Positions 8,322 to 17,227 of a stretch of DNA of 64,000 bases are shown here, piece after piece. Below the pieces are notes generated by a model. It ran no database searches. It was not told the origin of the DNA and saw only the letters and a program-made list of their open reading frames with translations. A program made the translations under genes and the position numbers. This DNA comes from Fibrella arboris (GTDB lineage: Bacteria; Bacteroidota; Bacteroidia; Cytophagales; Spirosomataceae). The DNA lies in the NCBI RefSeq assembly GCF_041321095.1, contig NZ_JBGGWE010000003.1:310001-374000 (forward strand). The letters are read 5' to 3'. Positions within the stretch are counted from its first letter, which is position 1. The number at the start of each line of letters is the position of its first letter.

Positions 8322-9194
8322 CTAGATCTTAAACGTCTTCATGTAATCGGCGTCGGCTTTCAGGCTAACCATCGATGGACCGGGATATTCTTCCTGCTCG
8401 ATCAGGAAATACTTCATTCCGCTTTTGCGGGCCTGTTTCAGAATAGCTTTGTAATTAACCTCTCCTTTACCCAAATCCTGCTGCACTACTTTACCGTTGC
8501 CTTCTTTCTTGTAGTCTTTGATGTGGCACAGTTCGTAACGGCTACCGTGCTGTTTCAGATGCTCAACGGCACTTTGTCCGGCGGCTTCAATCCAGCACAT
8601 GTCCAGCTCAAACATCACGTTGATTGGGTCGCAGTGCGTCAACAGGTAGTCTTGGGGTAGTTTGCCGTCTAAGGGTCGGAACGAGTAATCGTGGTTATGA
8701 TACCCGAATTTAAGACCGCCATTCCGAACGGCTTCGCCTACCCGGTTGAAACTATCGGCCACCCGCTTCCAGTCGTCCCACGTTTTCTGCGGGCCAATGT
8801 ATGGGCAGAGCATGTAGCTTAAACCTGCCCCATTGGCCATATCGATGTATTTCTGAAGCGTATCCGCATTTTCCGATGCGCCTTTGAAGTCGAAGTGTGT
8901 GCTCACCATTTTCACGCCCAGGTCATTCAGGAACGACTTCATGGCGGCAGGCTCCATACCCCATAGAAAACCTTTATCGCCCTGGTAGCTTTCAAACTGT
9001 TTATACCCCATTTTAGCCAGTTGAGTCATAACTCCCTTAGGGTCAGCTGGCAACACATCGCGAACACTATATAACTGAAGACCAAATGTTTTAATAGACC
9101 CGGCCAGCGCCTCAGAAAGCGTTGAACTCAGGGCAACGGCACCCGCCGACAGTAAGCCTGCCTGCTTCAAAAAATCACGTCGATTCGTTTGCAT
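8322..9194 (-). CDS. Exported sugar phosphate isomerase/epimerase (TIM barrel)
   Basis: 290 residues of the AP-endonuclease-2 TIM-barrel superfamily. The N-terminus is a twin-arginine-type signal (NRRDFLKQAGLLSAGAVALSS), so the enzyme is likely folded before export. The barrel holds GLQLYSVRD, LKFGYHNHDYSF, VMFELDMCWI and KYFLIEQEEYPG, with the His, Asp and Glu residues that bind a divalent metal. Related proteins act as epimerases or isomerases on sugars or inositols. A paralogue is encoded at 24825-25664. Its location next to the S1/P1-like enzyme is probably incidental. Confidence 0.82.
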   Translation of the reverse strand: MQTNRRDFLKQAGLLSAGAVALSSTLSEALAGSIKTFGLQLYSVRDVLPADPKGVMTQLAKMGYKQFESYQGDKGFLWGMEPAAMKSFLNDLGVKMVSTHFDFKGASENADTLQKYIDMANGAGLSYMLCPYIGPQKTWDDWKRVADSFNRVGEAVRNGGLKFGYHNHDYSFRPLDGKLPQDYLLTHCDPINVMFELDMCWIEAAGQSAVEHLKQHGSRYELCHIKDYKKEGNGKVVQQDLGKGEVNYKAILKQARKSGMKYFLIEQEEYPGPSMVSLKADADYMKTFKI

Positions 9195-9263
9195 TGGTTA
9201 GTTGATTTGCGGTAGTGAAAGTAGGCAAATCGGTGAATTTACCATTGCCCGTCACCGCTTCAT

Positions 9264-9271
9264 TACCTTTG
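9264..9271 (+). promoter_or_regulatory. Candidate -7 promoter box upstream of rlmI
   Basis: TACCTTTG matches the Bacteroidota -7 consensus TAnnTTTG. It lies only five bases before the ATG at 9276, so a transcript starting a few bases downstream would be leaderless or nearly so. A TTG occurs at 9245-9247, slightly closer than the usual spacing. Assigned by consensus only. Confidence 0.35.
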
Positions 9272-9275
9272 TGGC

Positions 9276-10490
9276 ATGAATTACCCGAAGATTTTTTTGC
9301 AAAAAGACCGCGACGAAGCCGTTCGGCGTTTTCACCCCTGGGTCTTCTCAGGCGCCGTTGCCCGTCGTGAAAGTCTTTCGCCCGACAACACCATTGCCGA
9401 CGGCGATATAGTGGAGGTATATACCAACAAAGCAACGTACCTGGGAACGGGTCATTTTCACGATGGCAGCATCCAGGTACGTCTTTTCTCGTTTGCCGCC
9501 CATACCAACGGTCAGCCGGTTGTGCCTGATGTGACTTTCTGGGAGCAGAAGCTTACGCAGATTCGGGCAGTACGGGCCAGCGTAATCCCTTCGCAGACAA
9601 ACTGCTACCGTCTTATTCACGGCGAAGGCGATGGCTGTTCGGGCTTGATCATCGATATGTACGATGGGGTAGCGGTATTGCAGGCCCATTCGATCGGGAT
9701 GCATCGCCAGCGGCAACCGATCGTGGAGGCTCTACAGCGCGTTTTTGGCACAGAACTCGTTGCCGTGTACGACAAGAGTGCCGAAACCCTGCCCGACCAC
9801 TATGCGGCGGGCGTACAGAACGGCTACCGCTATGGCCGGGCCGAAACACCCCGCGCCGTTCAGGAAAACGGCCACACGTTTCTGGTCGACTGGATTACGG
9901 GGCAAAAAACCGGTTTCTTTCTGGACCAGCGCGACAACCGGCAACTGCTGGCTCGCTACGCACCTGGCAAAAGCGTATTGAATGCCTTCTGCTATTCGGG
10001 CGGTTTTTCGGTTTATGCCCTTGCGGCCGGCGCCTCTCTGGTGCATTCTGTCGACGTATCGAAAAAGGCAATTGAGCTGACAAACCAGAATGTAACGGCC
10101 AATCCTGATTTTTCGGGCCAGCACGAGGCCATCCTAGCCGATGTAATGGATTACCTGAAAGAGCCAGCCACACCCACCTACGATGTCGTTGTGCTTGATC
10201 CACCGGCGTATGCCAAAAGTCTTTCGGCCCGTCATCGGGCAGTTCAGGGCTACAAGCGGCTAAATGTTGAAGGGTTGAAACGAGTGGCACCGGGGGGAAT
10301 CCTGTTTACCTTCTCCTGCTCGCAGGTGGTTGATCGTGCGTTGTTCTATAACACCATTGTGGCGGCGGCTATTGAGGCGGGCCGCCAGGTACGGGTGCTG
10401 CATCACCTAAGCCAACCCGCTGACCACCCCGTAAGCTTATTTCACCCTGAAGGAGGGTATTTGAAGGGCCTGGTGCTGTGGGTAGAATGA
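9276..10490 (+). CDS. rlmI: 23S rRNA methyltransferase RlmI-like (class I SAM)
   Basis: 404 residues. An N-terminal PUA-like domain (KDRDEAVRRFHPWVFSGAV) is followed by an EEHUD-like linker and a Rossmann methyltransferase domain with GFFLDQRDNR, the SAM-binding loop NAFCYSGGFSVYALAAGA, VVLDPPAYAKS and TFSCSQVVD containing the conserved cysteine. RlmI makes 5-methylcytosine at position 1962 of 23S rRNA in E. coli; the same modification is likely here. The C-terminus (HPVSLFHPEGGYLKGLVLWV) is typical. A hairpin and the AI-2E transporter gene follow. Confidence 0.88.
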   Translation: MNYPKIFLQKDRDEAVRRFHPWVFSGAVARRESLSPDNTIADGDIVEVYTNKATYLGTGHFHDGSIQVRLFSFAAHTNGQPVVPDVTFWEQKLTQIRAVRASVIPSQTNCYRLIHGEGDGCSGLIIDMYDGVAVLQAHSIGMHRQRQPIVEALQRVFGTELVAVYDKSAETLPDHYAAGVQNGYRYGRAETPRAVQENGHTFLVDWITGQKTGFFLDQRDNRQLLARYAPGKSVLNAFCYSGGFSVYALAAGASLVHSVDVSKKAIELTNQNVTANPDFSGQHEAILADVMDYLKEPATPTYDVVVLDPPAYAKSLSARHRAVQGYKRLNVEGLKRVAPGGILFTFSCSQVVDRALFYNTIVAAAIEAGRQVRVLHHLSQPADHPVSLFHPEGGYLKGLVLWVE

Positions 10491-10514
10491 ACAATTTTTG
10501 GTGAACAGGGTATA

Positions 10515-10550
10515 ATGAACAGTGATCATTGTTAATTGATCACTGTTCAT
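10515..10550. terminator. Hairpin after rlmI, abutting next start codon
   Basis: Perfect 14-base arms (10515-10528 and 10537-10550, ATGAACAGTGATCA and its complement) with an eight-base loop. It would end rlmI transcripts, although no clear U tract follows. The next start codon is at 10555, only five bases from the stem, so it also occupies the whole place of a ribosome binding site. Confidence 0.65.
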
Positions 10551-10554
10551 ATCT

Positions 10555-11643
10555 ATGGCATCATCTACAATCTATACGCCGAAGCAACAGCGTATCCTAC
10601 TCATTGCCAGCCTACTGGTACTGGGGGGCTTCATCATCGCCGGTTTGCGTGGGTACGTGTCTGCTTTCTTCGGCGCAGGCATTCTATACGTTATTTTCCG
10701 TCCGCTTTTCTACGGATTAGTTCACCGCAAAAAGTGGAACCGGAACCTTGTTACGGCGGGTATTATTCTGTTTTCGCTGTTCGTGATCGTTTTGCCTTTC
10801 CTGGTGTTGAGCTTTCTGCTCATCGACCGCATTCAGTACTATTCGCAACATACCGATCAAATCCTGGGCCTGATCAAGCAGGCTGAAAACCTGACCGGTT
10901 TCAAGATTACCAGCCAGCAGAATATTCAGAAGATGCTGCAACAGGGCGGTACATTCGCCTCGCGTCAGTTGCCGTCGCTGGCGGGTGGCGCGCTCGACTT
11001 TCTGGTTATCATTGGCCTGATGTTCTTCACGCTGTTCTACATGTTCACGGAAGAGGAATCGTTTCTGGAAGGCCTACGCAAGCACCTTCCTTTTAAGCGC
11101 GATACGCTGAAAGAACTGGGCGAGCAACTTCGCAACAATGTGAATGCCAATGTATTAGGCCAGGGCATTGTTTCGCTGGTACAGGGCATATTAACGGGGC
11201 TCACGCTGCTGATTTTCGGCGTTCCTGACGCTGCTTTCTGGGGAACGGTCGCCTTTTTCCTGGCTTTTATTCCGGTTCTAGGTACACCACTTGTCTGGTT
11301 GCCAGCCGGTCTGATCCAGCTCTCGCAGGGAAATACAACGCAGGGCGTCGGTATTCTGCTGGTTGGGGTCATTGTGATCACCAACATCGATAACCTGCTT
11401 CGGATCATGCTGGCCAAGCGCATGGGCGATGTACACCCGCTGGTTACCCTGGCCGGTATAGTCATTGGCGTCCCTATTTTCGGCATATTAGGGCTGGTGA
11501 TCGGGCCAACGATCCTGTCATTCTTTATTGTGCTCATGCACGTCTTCGCTAAAGAGAACAAAGAATCCCGCGCTGAAGCTGCTCAGGACGAAGCCACTGT
11601 CACCGAACAGGCGCAGGCAAAGGCAGAGAAGCAGGTAAGGTAG
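10555..11643 (+). CDS. AI-2E family transporter
   Basis: 362 residues, inner-membrane protein of the AI-2E exporter/TqsA/YdiK family (PF01594). About eight hydrophobic segments are visible, with the family's GAPVLGTPLVWLP-like region (residues AFIPVLGTPLVWLPAG), a NIDNLLRIMLAKRMGDVHPL loop and GVPIFGILGLVIGPTIL near the end. A hydrophilic tail of about 30 residues follows. Family members have been linked to autoinducer-2 export or Na+(Li+)/H+ antiport, so the substrate is open. The start codon lies immediately after a strong hairpin. Confidence 0.88.
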   Translation: MASSTIYTPKQQRILLIASLLVLGGFIIAGLRGYVSAFFGAGILYVIFRPLFYGLVHRKKWNRNLVTAGIILFSLFVIVLPFLVLSFLLIDRIQYYSQHTDQILGLIKQAENLTGFKITSQQNIQKMLQQGGTFASRQLPSLAGGALDFLVIIGLMFFTLFYMFTEEESFLEGLRKHLPFKRDTLKELGEQLRNNVNANVLGQGIVSLVQGILTGLTLLIFGVPDAAFWGTVAFFLAFIPVLGTPLVWLPAGLIQLSQGNTTQGVGILLVGVIVITNIDNLLRIMLAKRMGDVHPLVTLAGIVIGVPIFGILGLVIGPTILSFFIVLMHVFAKENKESRAEAAQDEATVTEQAQAKAEKQVR

Positions 11644-11751
11644 TTTGATCTGCCAAGCGCTCTGTTATCTGGCAGTAGCCTCTTAGAACCGATTCCCGAA
11701 ACATCTTTTTATTCGTATTTTGTGAAATAATTCAACAAAATAAAGTCGTTC

Positions 11752-12600
11752 ATGGAGCGTATCGTTGATTATTTCGCGCATATCCCTTCAGCTCACCGTA
11801 GCCTGATCCTGGTCGGCGGCATTGCTTTCTTTTGGTTACTGGAAAGTATCGTTCCGTTCGTGCGGTTTGATTACCATAAGCCCCGGCATGCCGGTATCAA
11901 CCTCTTTTTTACGCTGACCACCGTCATCGTCAATTTTGCCCTTGCCTTCATCCTGGTCAAAACCAGTGATTGGGCGGTGGTGAGTCATGTCGGCCTGTTT
12001 CAGTGGGTGTCGATGCCCAGCTGGGCACAGGCCGTTGTAGGGCTCTTGCTGCTTGACCTCATGGGTGCGTGGCTTGCCCACTGGACAGAGCATCAGGTGA
12101 CGTGGATGTGGCAATTTCATTCTGTTCACCATTCTGATCAGTACGTCGACACCACTACCGCCAACCGTCACCATCCTGGTGAGAGCGTTATTCGGTTTCT
12201 GTTCACCACACTGGCGGTGGTTGTGGTTGGTGCCCCCATGTGGCTGGTCTTCATGTATCAGGCCTTTTCCGTGCTGCTGTCGCAGTTCAATCATGCCAAC
12301 ATCGAGCTGCCGCGCTGGGCCGATCGGGCAGTGGGCTGGCTTATCGTGACGCCAAACATGCATCATGTTCATCATCATTATGTACTTCCCTACTCGAATA
12401 CCAACTACGGTAATATTTTTTCAGTCTGGGATCGGCTCTTCAGTACGTATGCACGGCGGGCGGGTAAAGACATCATGTACGGGTTGGATACGCATCCCGA
12501 TGCGCACGAGCACAGCCACATCGGCGGCATCCTGAAAGTACCTTTCAAGCCATACCGGCCACCAGTAGGTGAAAAAAATAGTAAACTGACAGAGGTTTAA
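11752..12600 (+). CDS. Sterol desaturase / fatty acid hydroxylase family protein
   Basis: 282 residues, polytopic membrane di-iron oxygenase. The histidine clusters that bind iron are present in order: HWTEH (110-114), HSVHH (123-127), NRHHP (138-142) and NMHHVHHH (202-209). Hydrophobic segments lie at about 18-33, 50-70, 92-108 and 145-175. Such enzymes hydroxylate or desaturate lipids, carotenoids or sterol-like compounds; the substrate is unknown. No neighbouring gene points to a pathway. A 103-base gap with two GGTACGT motifs separates it from the next gene. Confidence 0.88.
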   Translation: MERIVDYFAHIPSAHRSLILVGGIAFFWLLESIVPFVRFDYHKPRHAGINLFFTLTTVIVNFALAFILVKTSDWAVVSHVGLFQWVSMPSWAQAVVGLLLLDLMGAWLAHWTEHQVTWMWQFHSVHHSDQYVDTTTANRHHPGESVIRFLFTTLAVVVVGAPMWLVFMYQAFSVLLSQFNHANIELPRWADRAVGWLIVTPNMHHVHHHYVLPYSNTNYGNIFSVWDRLFSTYARRAGKDIMYGLDTHPDAHEHSHIGGILKVPFKPYRPPVGEKNSKLTEV

Positions 12601-12703
12601 CGTTTTGGGATTGATGCTGCATTGATGCAGGTACGTTGCCACTCCGGGTACGTTCTCCGAAGCAGCCCTGCTGCCAATTGTAAACAGAAACTCATACACG
12701 CAC

Positions 12704-13798
12704 ATGACCTCTCGTCGTACTGTCCTGCAAACCCTGTCATTGGCTTCGGCCTCTACCTTAGTTTCTCCGCACACGCTGCTGGCGGCTACTTCACCCAAGA
12801 AAGACAAACTGGGTATAGCCCTGGTAGGTCTCGGTTATTACAGCACCGATCTGCTGGCCCCCGCGCTTCAGCAGACCAAAAACTGCTATCTGGCAGGTAT
12901 CGTAACGGGCACACCGGCCAAGGCAGAAGCCTGGAAAAAGAAATACAACATTCCCGACAAGAATATCTATTCCTACCAGACGTTCGACCAGATTGCCAAC
13001 AACCCCGACATTGATGTTATCTACGTGGTACTGCCCCCATCCATGCACGAAGAATACGTGATCCGGGCTGCCAAGGCGGGCAAACACGTCTGGGTTGAAA
13101 AACCGATGGCTGTCACGGCGAAAGAGTGCCAGAACATGATCGACGCCTGCAAGAAGAACAAGCAGTCATTATCGGTCGGTTACCGCCTGCATCACGACCC
13201 CAACACGCAGGCCTACGTCAACTACCTCCGCGAGGGCAACATCGGCAAAATCAGCATGGTAAATTGCTCGGCGGCTTATTACGACGCACGCACCGATCAC
13301 TGGAAGCAGAAGAAAGAGATGGGTGGCGGTGTGATGTACGATATGGGGGTTTACGTTATTCAGGGTGCCCGCCTGGCCACTGGCGAAGAACCTATTGCCG
13401 TTACAGCCCAACAGTATACAACGCGCCCCGACGTATATAAGAATGGCCTCGACGAAACCAGTATGGTGCAATTGGAATTTCCAAGCGGGGCACGGGCAGC
13501 GTTGCAGACGAGTTATGGCATGAACATGAATTACCTGCATGTAACCGGTCAGAAGGGCGAACTGGAAATAGAACCTTACTCGGGCTATAACGGCGTGAAA
13601 GGAACCGGCAGTAAGGGGTTCAAAACAGATGTGGCGTATCAGGTGCCTTTCCAGCAGGCCACTCAGATGGATAACGACGCGAAGTCGATCATGTCAAAAT
13701 CGGCGGTACTGGTACCAGGCGAAGAAGGACTGGCCGACATCCGTATCGTTGAAGCGATCTATAAGGCCGCCAAAGACAGTAGGCGGGTAACGCTTTAA
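12704..13798 (+). CDS. Exported Gfo/Idh/MocA oxidoreductase
   Basis: 364 residues. An N-terminal signal of twin-arginine type (MTSRRTVLQTLSLASASTLVSPH) is followed by a Rossmann NAD(P) domain (LGIALVGLGYYSTDLLAP) with the EKPMAV motif, and a C-terminal alpha/beta substrate domain containing GGGVMYDMGVYVIQGAR. Family members oxidise or reduce sugars with a tightly bound nucleotide; exported ones include glucose-fructose-oxidoreductase-like enzymes. Substrate unknown. A clear rho-independent terminator follows at 13800. Confidence 0.88.
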   Translation: MTSRRTVLQTLSLASASTLVSPHTLLAATSPKKDKLGIALVGLGYYSTDLLAPALQQTKNCYLAGIVTGTPAKAEAWKKKYNIPDKNIYSYQTFDQIANNPDIDVIYVVLPPSMHEEYVIRAAKAGKHVWVEKPMAVTAKECQNMIDACKKNKQSLSVGYRLHHDPNTQAYVNYLREGNIGKISMVNCSAAYYDARTDHWKQKKEMGGGVMYDMGVYVIQGARLATGEEPIAVTAQQYTTRPDVYKNGLDETSMVQLEFPSGARAALQTSYGMNMNYLHVTGQKGELEIEPYSGYNGVKGTGSKGFKTDVAYQVPFQQATQMDNDAKSIMSKSAVLVPGEEGLADIRIVEAIYKAAKDSRRVTL

Positions 13799-13799
13799 T

Positions 13800-13897
13800 A
13801 GTTTCAGGTTTCAGGTGTCAAGTGCGCTGCTGATCAGGCGTTTGGCCGGTTAGCAGCACACTTGACACCTGAAACCTGAAACCTGAAACTATTTTTT
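13800..13897 (+). terminator. Rho-independent terminator with CCTGAAA repeats
   Basis: Left arm 13800-13824, right arm about 13859-13890, with inner pairing GTGCGCTGCT / AGCAGCACAC. The right arm holds about three tandem CCTGAAA units, one more than the left needs. A run of six T residues follows at 13892-13897, so this is a good terminator for the upstream oxidoreductase. Confidence 0.85.
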
Positions 13898-13928
13898 AGC
13901 CTATCTTCGCCATGAAATCGCTCTTTTC

Positions 13929-14171
13929 ATGACACCAGCCTACTTTTCCAGCCTCGATACCGACGACCAGTTGAACGCCCTGTATTTTGAAGCAAACATT
14001 CTGGCCAACCGGTATGAAGACGATTTTATTTATCTGCTCTACAGCCTTGACTCGTTCTACGTTGAGGTTCGCCACGACGCTTACACGAACAGAGTGAAGC
14101 AGATTTCGGCGTTTAAGTCGACCGACAAGCTGGAGCCCTATCTTCCTTACCTAACGGAGGTCACGAATTGA
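13929..14171 (+). CDS. Small hypothetical protein
   Basis: 80 residues, acidic and aromatic-rich (YFSSLDTDDQLNALYFEANI; DDFIYLLYSLDSFYVEVRHD). No signal peptide, no membrane segment and no motif I recognise. The composition and a start shortly after the terminator of the previous gene favour a real gene. A degenerate promoter box TATCTTCG lies at 13902-13909. The gap to the convergent lipoprotein gene is 70 bases. Confidence 0.6.
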   Translation: MTPAYFSSLDTDDQLNALYFEANILANRYEDDFIYLLYSLDSFYVEVRHDAYTNRVKQISAFKSTDKLEPYLPYLTEVTN

Positions 14172-14241
14172 CCAGCAGGCTATGCTGTCACTAGTCGTGA
14201 AAAGGCACTGAATGACCACTTAATGGCCCCTCGCAGGTACA

Positions 14242-14811
14242 TTACTGCGTAATTGTTCCTTCCACATCGAAGGTGTGCTTGTCCAGCAAATTAAGGTGTT
14301 GGAAGCCCTGCAGTTGATAATGCGTTACCCCCCAAACACCGCCTGGTAGCCATCCGCTTTCCAGATAAATCTTTCTTTCTGCCGTGTAAAGCGGATTTTC
14401 AGTTGCCAGAATCGCATCGATCCGGCTTGGCTTACGGCTCGTTGGATCCACTCTGACGACCAGGGAGCGAACGGTCAGATTCTTCTCCGACGGTTTGAGC
14501 GTATACCGGTACGTGAATGGATCAGGCCGGGCAATGGTATAGCTGCTCCGAAGGGCTGGTTTATTGATGTCAGCCTGGGAAAACAGCTCGAGTTCGCGGC
14601 TCCAGTTGATGGTCCGCGTGCTTCGCTGCTCGGTCTTCTCTCCCATCTTCAATCGCTTGGTGACTGTTGGCTTCTGTTTGGCGAGAATGTCAATCTGACT
14701 TTTAATGTACCCGGCCACATCAAAATAAACAGGCTTTTCGGGTCGCTTCGCCGTATCGGTCGAGCAGGCAGTAACAAACAGAGTGGCTAACAGCAGGAAC
14801 GCAACTTTCAT
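14242..14811 (-). CDS. Hypothetical lipoprotein
   Basis: 189 residues from the ATG at 14811; the frame extends upstream only to a TTG. A short lipoprotein signal (MKVAFLLLATLFVTACS) gives a lipid-modified Cys16. The mature protein has no motif I recognise. It is beta-rich with many basic residues (KQKPTVTKRLKMGEKTEQRS). Related Cytophagales proteins are annotated only as hypothetical. It starts directly after the gpmI terminator (14816-14852), so it must have its own promoter or use read-through. Confidence 0.65.
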   Translation of the reverse strand: MKVAFLLLATLFVTACSTDTAKRPEKPVYFDVAGYIKSQIDILAKQKPTVTKRLKMGEKTEQRSTRTINWSRELELFSQADINKPALRSSYTIARPDPFTYRYTLKPSEKNLTVRSLVVRVDPTSRKPSRIDAILATENPLYTAERKIYLESGWLPGGVWGVTHYQLQGFQHLNLLDKHTFDVEGTITQ

Positions 14812-14815
14812 AGAC

Positions 14816-14852
14816 AAAAAACCGCCCGCAACCTGGTGTCAGGCTGCGGGCG
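14816..14852 (-). terminator. Rho-independent terminator for gpmI
   Basis: Read on the minus strand: a 13-base GC-rich stem (CGCCCGCAGCCTG paired with CAGGTTGCGGGCG) and a four-base loop, followed by a run of six T residues. It lies 96 bases downstream of the gpmI stop codon and just upstream of the lipoprotein start. Confidence 0.88.
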
Positions 14853-14947
14853 CGTTTTAAAACGTGGTACAGGGTAAACAGTAGTCAGGTACGTTGCGTT
14901 CAGCAGACGGCAAAGCCCGCACAGACACAGTTGCCTGACGATCGCTC

Positions 14948-16522
14948 TTACGCCAACAGGCTATGACCAGTCATTTCGGCGGGTTTGTCAATGCCCATCA
15001 ACGCAAGAATTGTCGGGGCAATGTCGCCAAGTTTACCATCTTTCAGCGCGGGTTGATACTCGTTATCGACTAGAATACAGGGTACCAGGCTTGTAGTATG
15101 CGCCGTGTTGGGCGTACCATCATCGTTGACCATGTAATCGGCGTTACCGTGGTCGGCAATGATGATCGAGGTGTAGCCATGCGCCAGTCCGGTCATTACC
15201 ACATCGCGGGTGGTGGCGTCAACGGTTTCGGCGGCTTTTACCACGGCCTCGAATACCCCCGTGTGACCAACCATGTCGGTATTGGCGAAGTTGAGGCAGA
15301 CAAAATCGACGTCGCCTTTTTCCAGTTCAGGCAGGATGGCGTCGCGAATACCAAAGGCCGACATTTCGGGTTTCTGGTCATACGTCTTCACCGGAATCGT
15401 CATCGTTTCGCCCTGTTCATTGGTAATCGTCATCTCTTTCGGTGAAGGCACCAGCAGGCGCGATTCACCAACGAATGGCTCTTCCCTACCCCCCGAAAAG
15501 AAGAACGTTACGTGCGGATATTTCTCGGTTTCGGCAATACGGATCTGTTTTCGGTTGGCCTCGGCCACTACCTCACCCAGTGTTTTGGCCAGGTTATCTT
15601 TCTCGAAAATAGCCTTCACCCCGGCAAACTCACTATCGTAGTTTGTCATGGTAATGTAGTTAAGGTCGAGCTTATGCATGTTCTGTTCCGGAAAGTCGCG
15701 TTGCGTCAGCGCAAGCGTGATTTCCCGTCCACGGTCGGTGCGGAAGTTGAAGCAGATGACCACGTCTCCGTTCTCAATCTGAGCCACAGGTGTATGGTCG
15801 GCATTTTCCATCACGATCGGGTTGATGAACTCATCGGACGTACCGGCTTCGTATGAATCGCGAATCGCCTGGAATACGCCGTCGCCCTGCGCCCGGTCAC
15901 CAACGGCGTTCACCATAGCGTCGTAGGCTACTTTCACGCGTTCCCAGCGATTATCGCGGTCCATGGCATAGAAGCGCCCCACTACGCTGGCCAACTGGCC
16001 AGTGGTTTTGGCCATGTGCTCACAAACATCCGTCAGAAAGCCCAGCCCACTCTTCGGATCAGTATCGCGCCCGTCGGTGAAGGCATGCACAAATACATCT
16101 GTCAGCCCCTGTTCATGCGCAATGGTCAGCAGGCCTTTCAGATGCGTGATGTGCGCATGAACACCCCCATCGGATACCAACCCTATCAGGTGAATTTTCT
16201 TTCCGTTTGCCTTGGCATATGTCAGCGCGTCGGCGAGTACCGGCTCTTTCCTGAGCGTATCGTGTTCAACGGCCAGATTGATCTTCACCAGATCCTGGTA
16301 GACGATCCGACCTGCACCGAGGTTCATATGCCCTACTTCAGAGTTTCCCATCTGCCCGTCGGGTAAGCCGACAGGCAGGCCAGAGGCTTCGAGTGTGCTA
16401 TGGGTATAGCGGTTCCAGGCGTCATTAACGAATGGGGTATTTGCCGCCGCCAGTGCCGACCGGTCGTTCTGGGTGGTCATGCCCCAGCCGTCCATGATGA
16501 TGAGAATGACTTTTTTGTTCAT
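14948..16522 (-). CDS. gpmI: 2,3-bisphosphoglycerate-independent phosphoglycerate mutase
   Basis: Glycolytic enzyme interconverting 3- and 2-phosphoglycerate using two manganese ions. 524 residues from the ATG at 16522 (MNKKVILIIMDGWG). An upstream in-frame ATG at 16585 would add 21 residues encoded by repeat sequence and is rejected. The catalytic Ser61 lies in GQMGNSEVGHMNLGAGR. TDGRDTDPKSG, VVICFNFRTDRGRE and ADHGNADYM near the end complete the alkaline-phosphatase-like fold. Enolase, the next glycolytic step, is encoded about 1.1 kb upstream on the same strand, with LMW-PTP and an FtsB-like gene between. Confidence 0.97.
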   Translation of the reverse strand: MNKKVILIIMDGWGMTTQNDRSALAAANTPFVNDAWNRYTHSTLEASGLPVGLPDGQMGNSEVGHMNLGAGRIVYQDLVKINLAVEHDTLRKEPVLADALTYAKANGKKIHLIGLVSDGGVHAHITHLKGLLTIAHEQGLTDVFVHAFTDGRDTDPKSGLGFLTDVCEHMAKTTGQLASVVGRFYAMDRDNRWERVKVAYDAMVNAVGDRAQGDGVFQAIRDSYEAGTSDEFINPIVMENADHTPVAQIENGDVVICFNFRTDRGREITLALTQRDFPEQNMHKLDLNYITMTNYDSEFAGVKAIFEKDNLAKTLGEVVAEANRKQIRIAETEKYPHVTFFFSGGREEPFVGESRLLVPSPKEMTITNEQGETMTIPVKTYDQKPEMSAFGIRDAILPELEKGDVDFVCLNFANTDMVGHTGVFEAVVKAAETVDATTRDVVMTGLAHGYTSIIIADHGNADYMVNDDGTPNTAHTTSLVPCILVDNEYQPALKDGKLGDIAPTILALMGIDKPAEMTGHSLLA

Positions 16523-16524
16523 AA

Positions 16525-16632
16525 AGAGTGGAAGAGTGGAAGAGTGAAAGACGAAGGAGCGAAAGTTGCTTATGCTGTGGATCATTCACGTGTAAGCAGC
16601 TCTCTCATTCACCCTTTCGCTCTTTCACTCAC
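16525..16632. repeat. Purine/pyrimidine mirror-type hairpin
   Basis: Left arm of GAGTGGAAGAGTGAAAGA-type units (16526-16565), right arm of complementary CTTTCGCTCTTTCACTC units (about 16600-16632). The inner sequences AGTTGCTTA and TAAGCAGCT also pair. It fills the whole gap between the LMW-PTP stop and the gpmI start. A similar element lies at 35960 and, with different units, at 46285. Confidence 0.75.
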
Positions 16633-17120
16633 TAAAGGTTATGCCGTTTTTGCAGGTACGTTAACAGTTCTTCACAACAGCGGTAAACAATCTGATACAC
16701 GTCTTCGAAGACTTCGGGCCCTTCGTAATAAGGGTCTGGTACGCTGGGTTGGTCGTTCACCGCCGGGTCAAACTCACGCAGCAGAAACACAGTGTCGTCG
16801 TGAGTCAATCCTACCGAACGCTGGCTGAGCTTTATGACAGAATCGAAGTTGGCTTCGTCCATCGTGATAATGTATGTGAACCGGGCCAGATCCTCACCGG
16901 TCATTCGGCGGGCGCGGTGCGTGAGCGTCAGGTTGTGTGTCAGGGAATTTTGCCGGGTACGCTGATCAGGCAATTGTCCGATATGGTACGACGACGTACC
17001 TGCGGAATCGCATTCGATCTGCCCGGAAAGACCCGCCTTGTCGACCAGTTGCCGAAAGACCCCTTCTGCCACCGGCGATCGGCAAATGTTTCCTAAACAG
17101 ACAAAGAGAAGGGAAATCAT
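16632..17120 (-). CDS. Low-molecular-weight protein tyrosine phosphatase
   Basis: 162 residues. The phosphate-binding loop C-X5-R is present as VCLGNICRS with Cys8 as nucleophile and Arg14, and the general acid is Asp129 in the DPYY motif. This is the low-molecular-weight PTP fold, length normal. Bacterial members dephosphorylate tyrosine kinases for polysaccharide export, or arginine phosphate in proteins. No tyrosine kinase gene is visible nearby. It is flanked on both sides by long inverted repeats. Confidence 0.92.
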   Translation of the reverse strand: MISLLFVCLGNICRSPVAEGVFRQLVDKAGLSGQIECDSAGTSSYHIGQLPDQRTRQNSLTHNLTLTHRARRMTGEDLARFTYIITMDEANFDSVIKLSQRSVGLTHDDTVFLLREFDPAVNDQPSVPDPYYEGPEVFEDVYQIVYRCCEELLTYLQKRHNL

Positions 17121-17125
17121 ACAAT

Positions 17126-17227
17126 CAGTTTACTGTTTTCTGTTTACCGTTTTCTGTTGCGCTGCCAGCAAATCGATTTGTTCATCAGCAGAGCAATGGC
17201 AAACGGTATACAGTAAACGGCAAACTA
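17126..17227. repeat. Imperfect hairpin, CTTCTGTTGC family
   Basis: Left arm 17126-17160 with CAGTTTACTG and TTTACCGTTTTCTGTTGC; right arm about 17193-17227 with GCAATGGCAAACGGTATACAGTAAAC. Several mismatches, so it looks like an aged copy of the family at 3559. It reaches from the LMW-PTP start codon to the stop codon of the FtsB-like gene. Confidence 0.7.

Noticed and set aside
9276..10490. Several opposite-strand open frames across rlmI and other GC-rich genes
   Set aside because: They overlap well-recognised genes and match no family; they arise from codon bias.
16523..16585. Longer gpmI start at 16585
   Set aside because: The extra 21 residues are encoded by the repeat; MNKKVILIIMDGWG is the conserved N-terminus.
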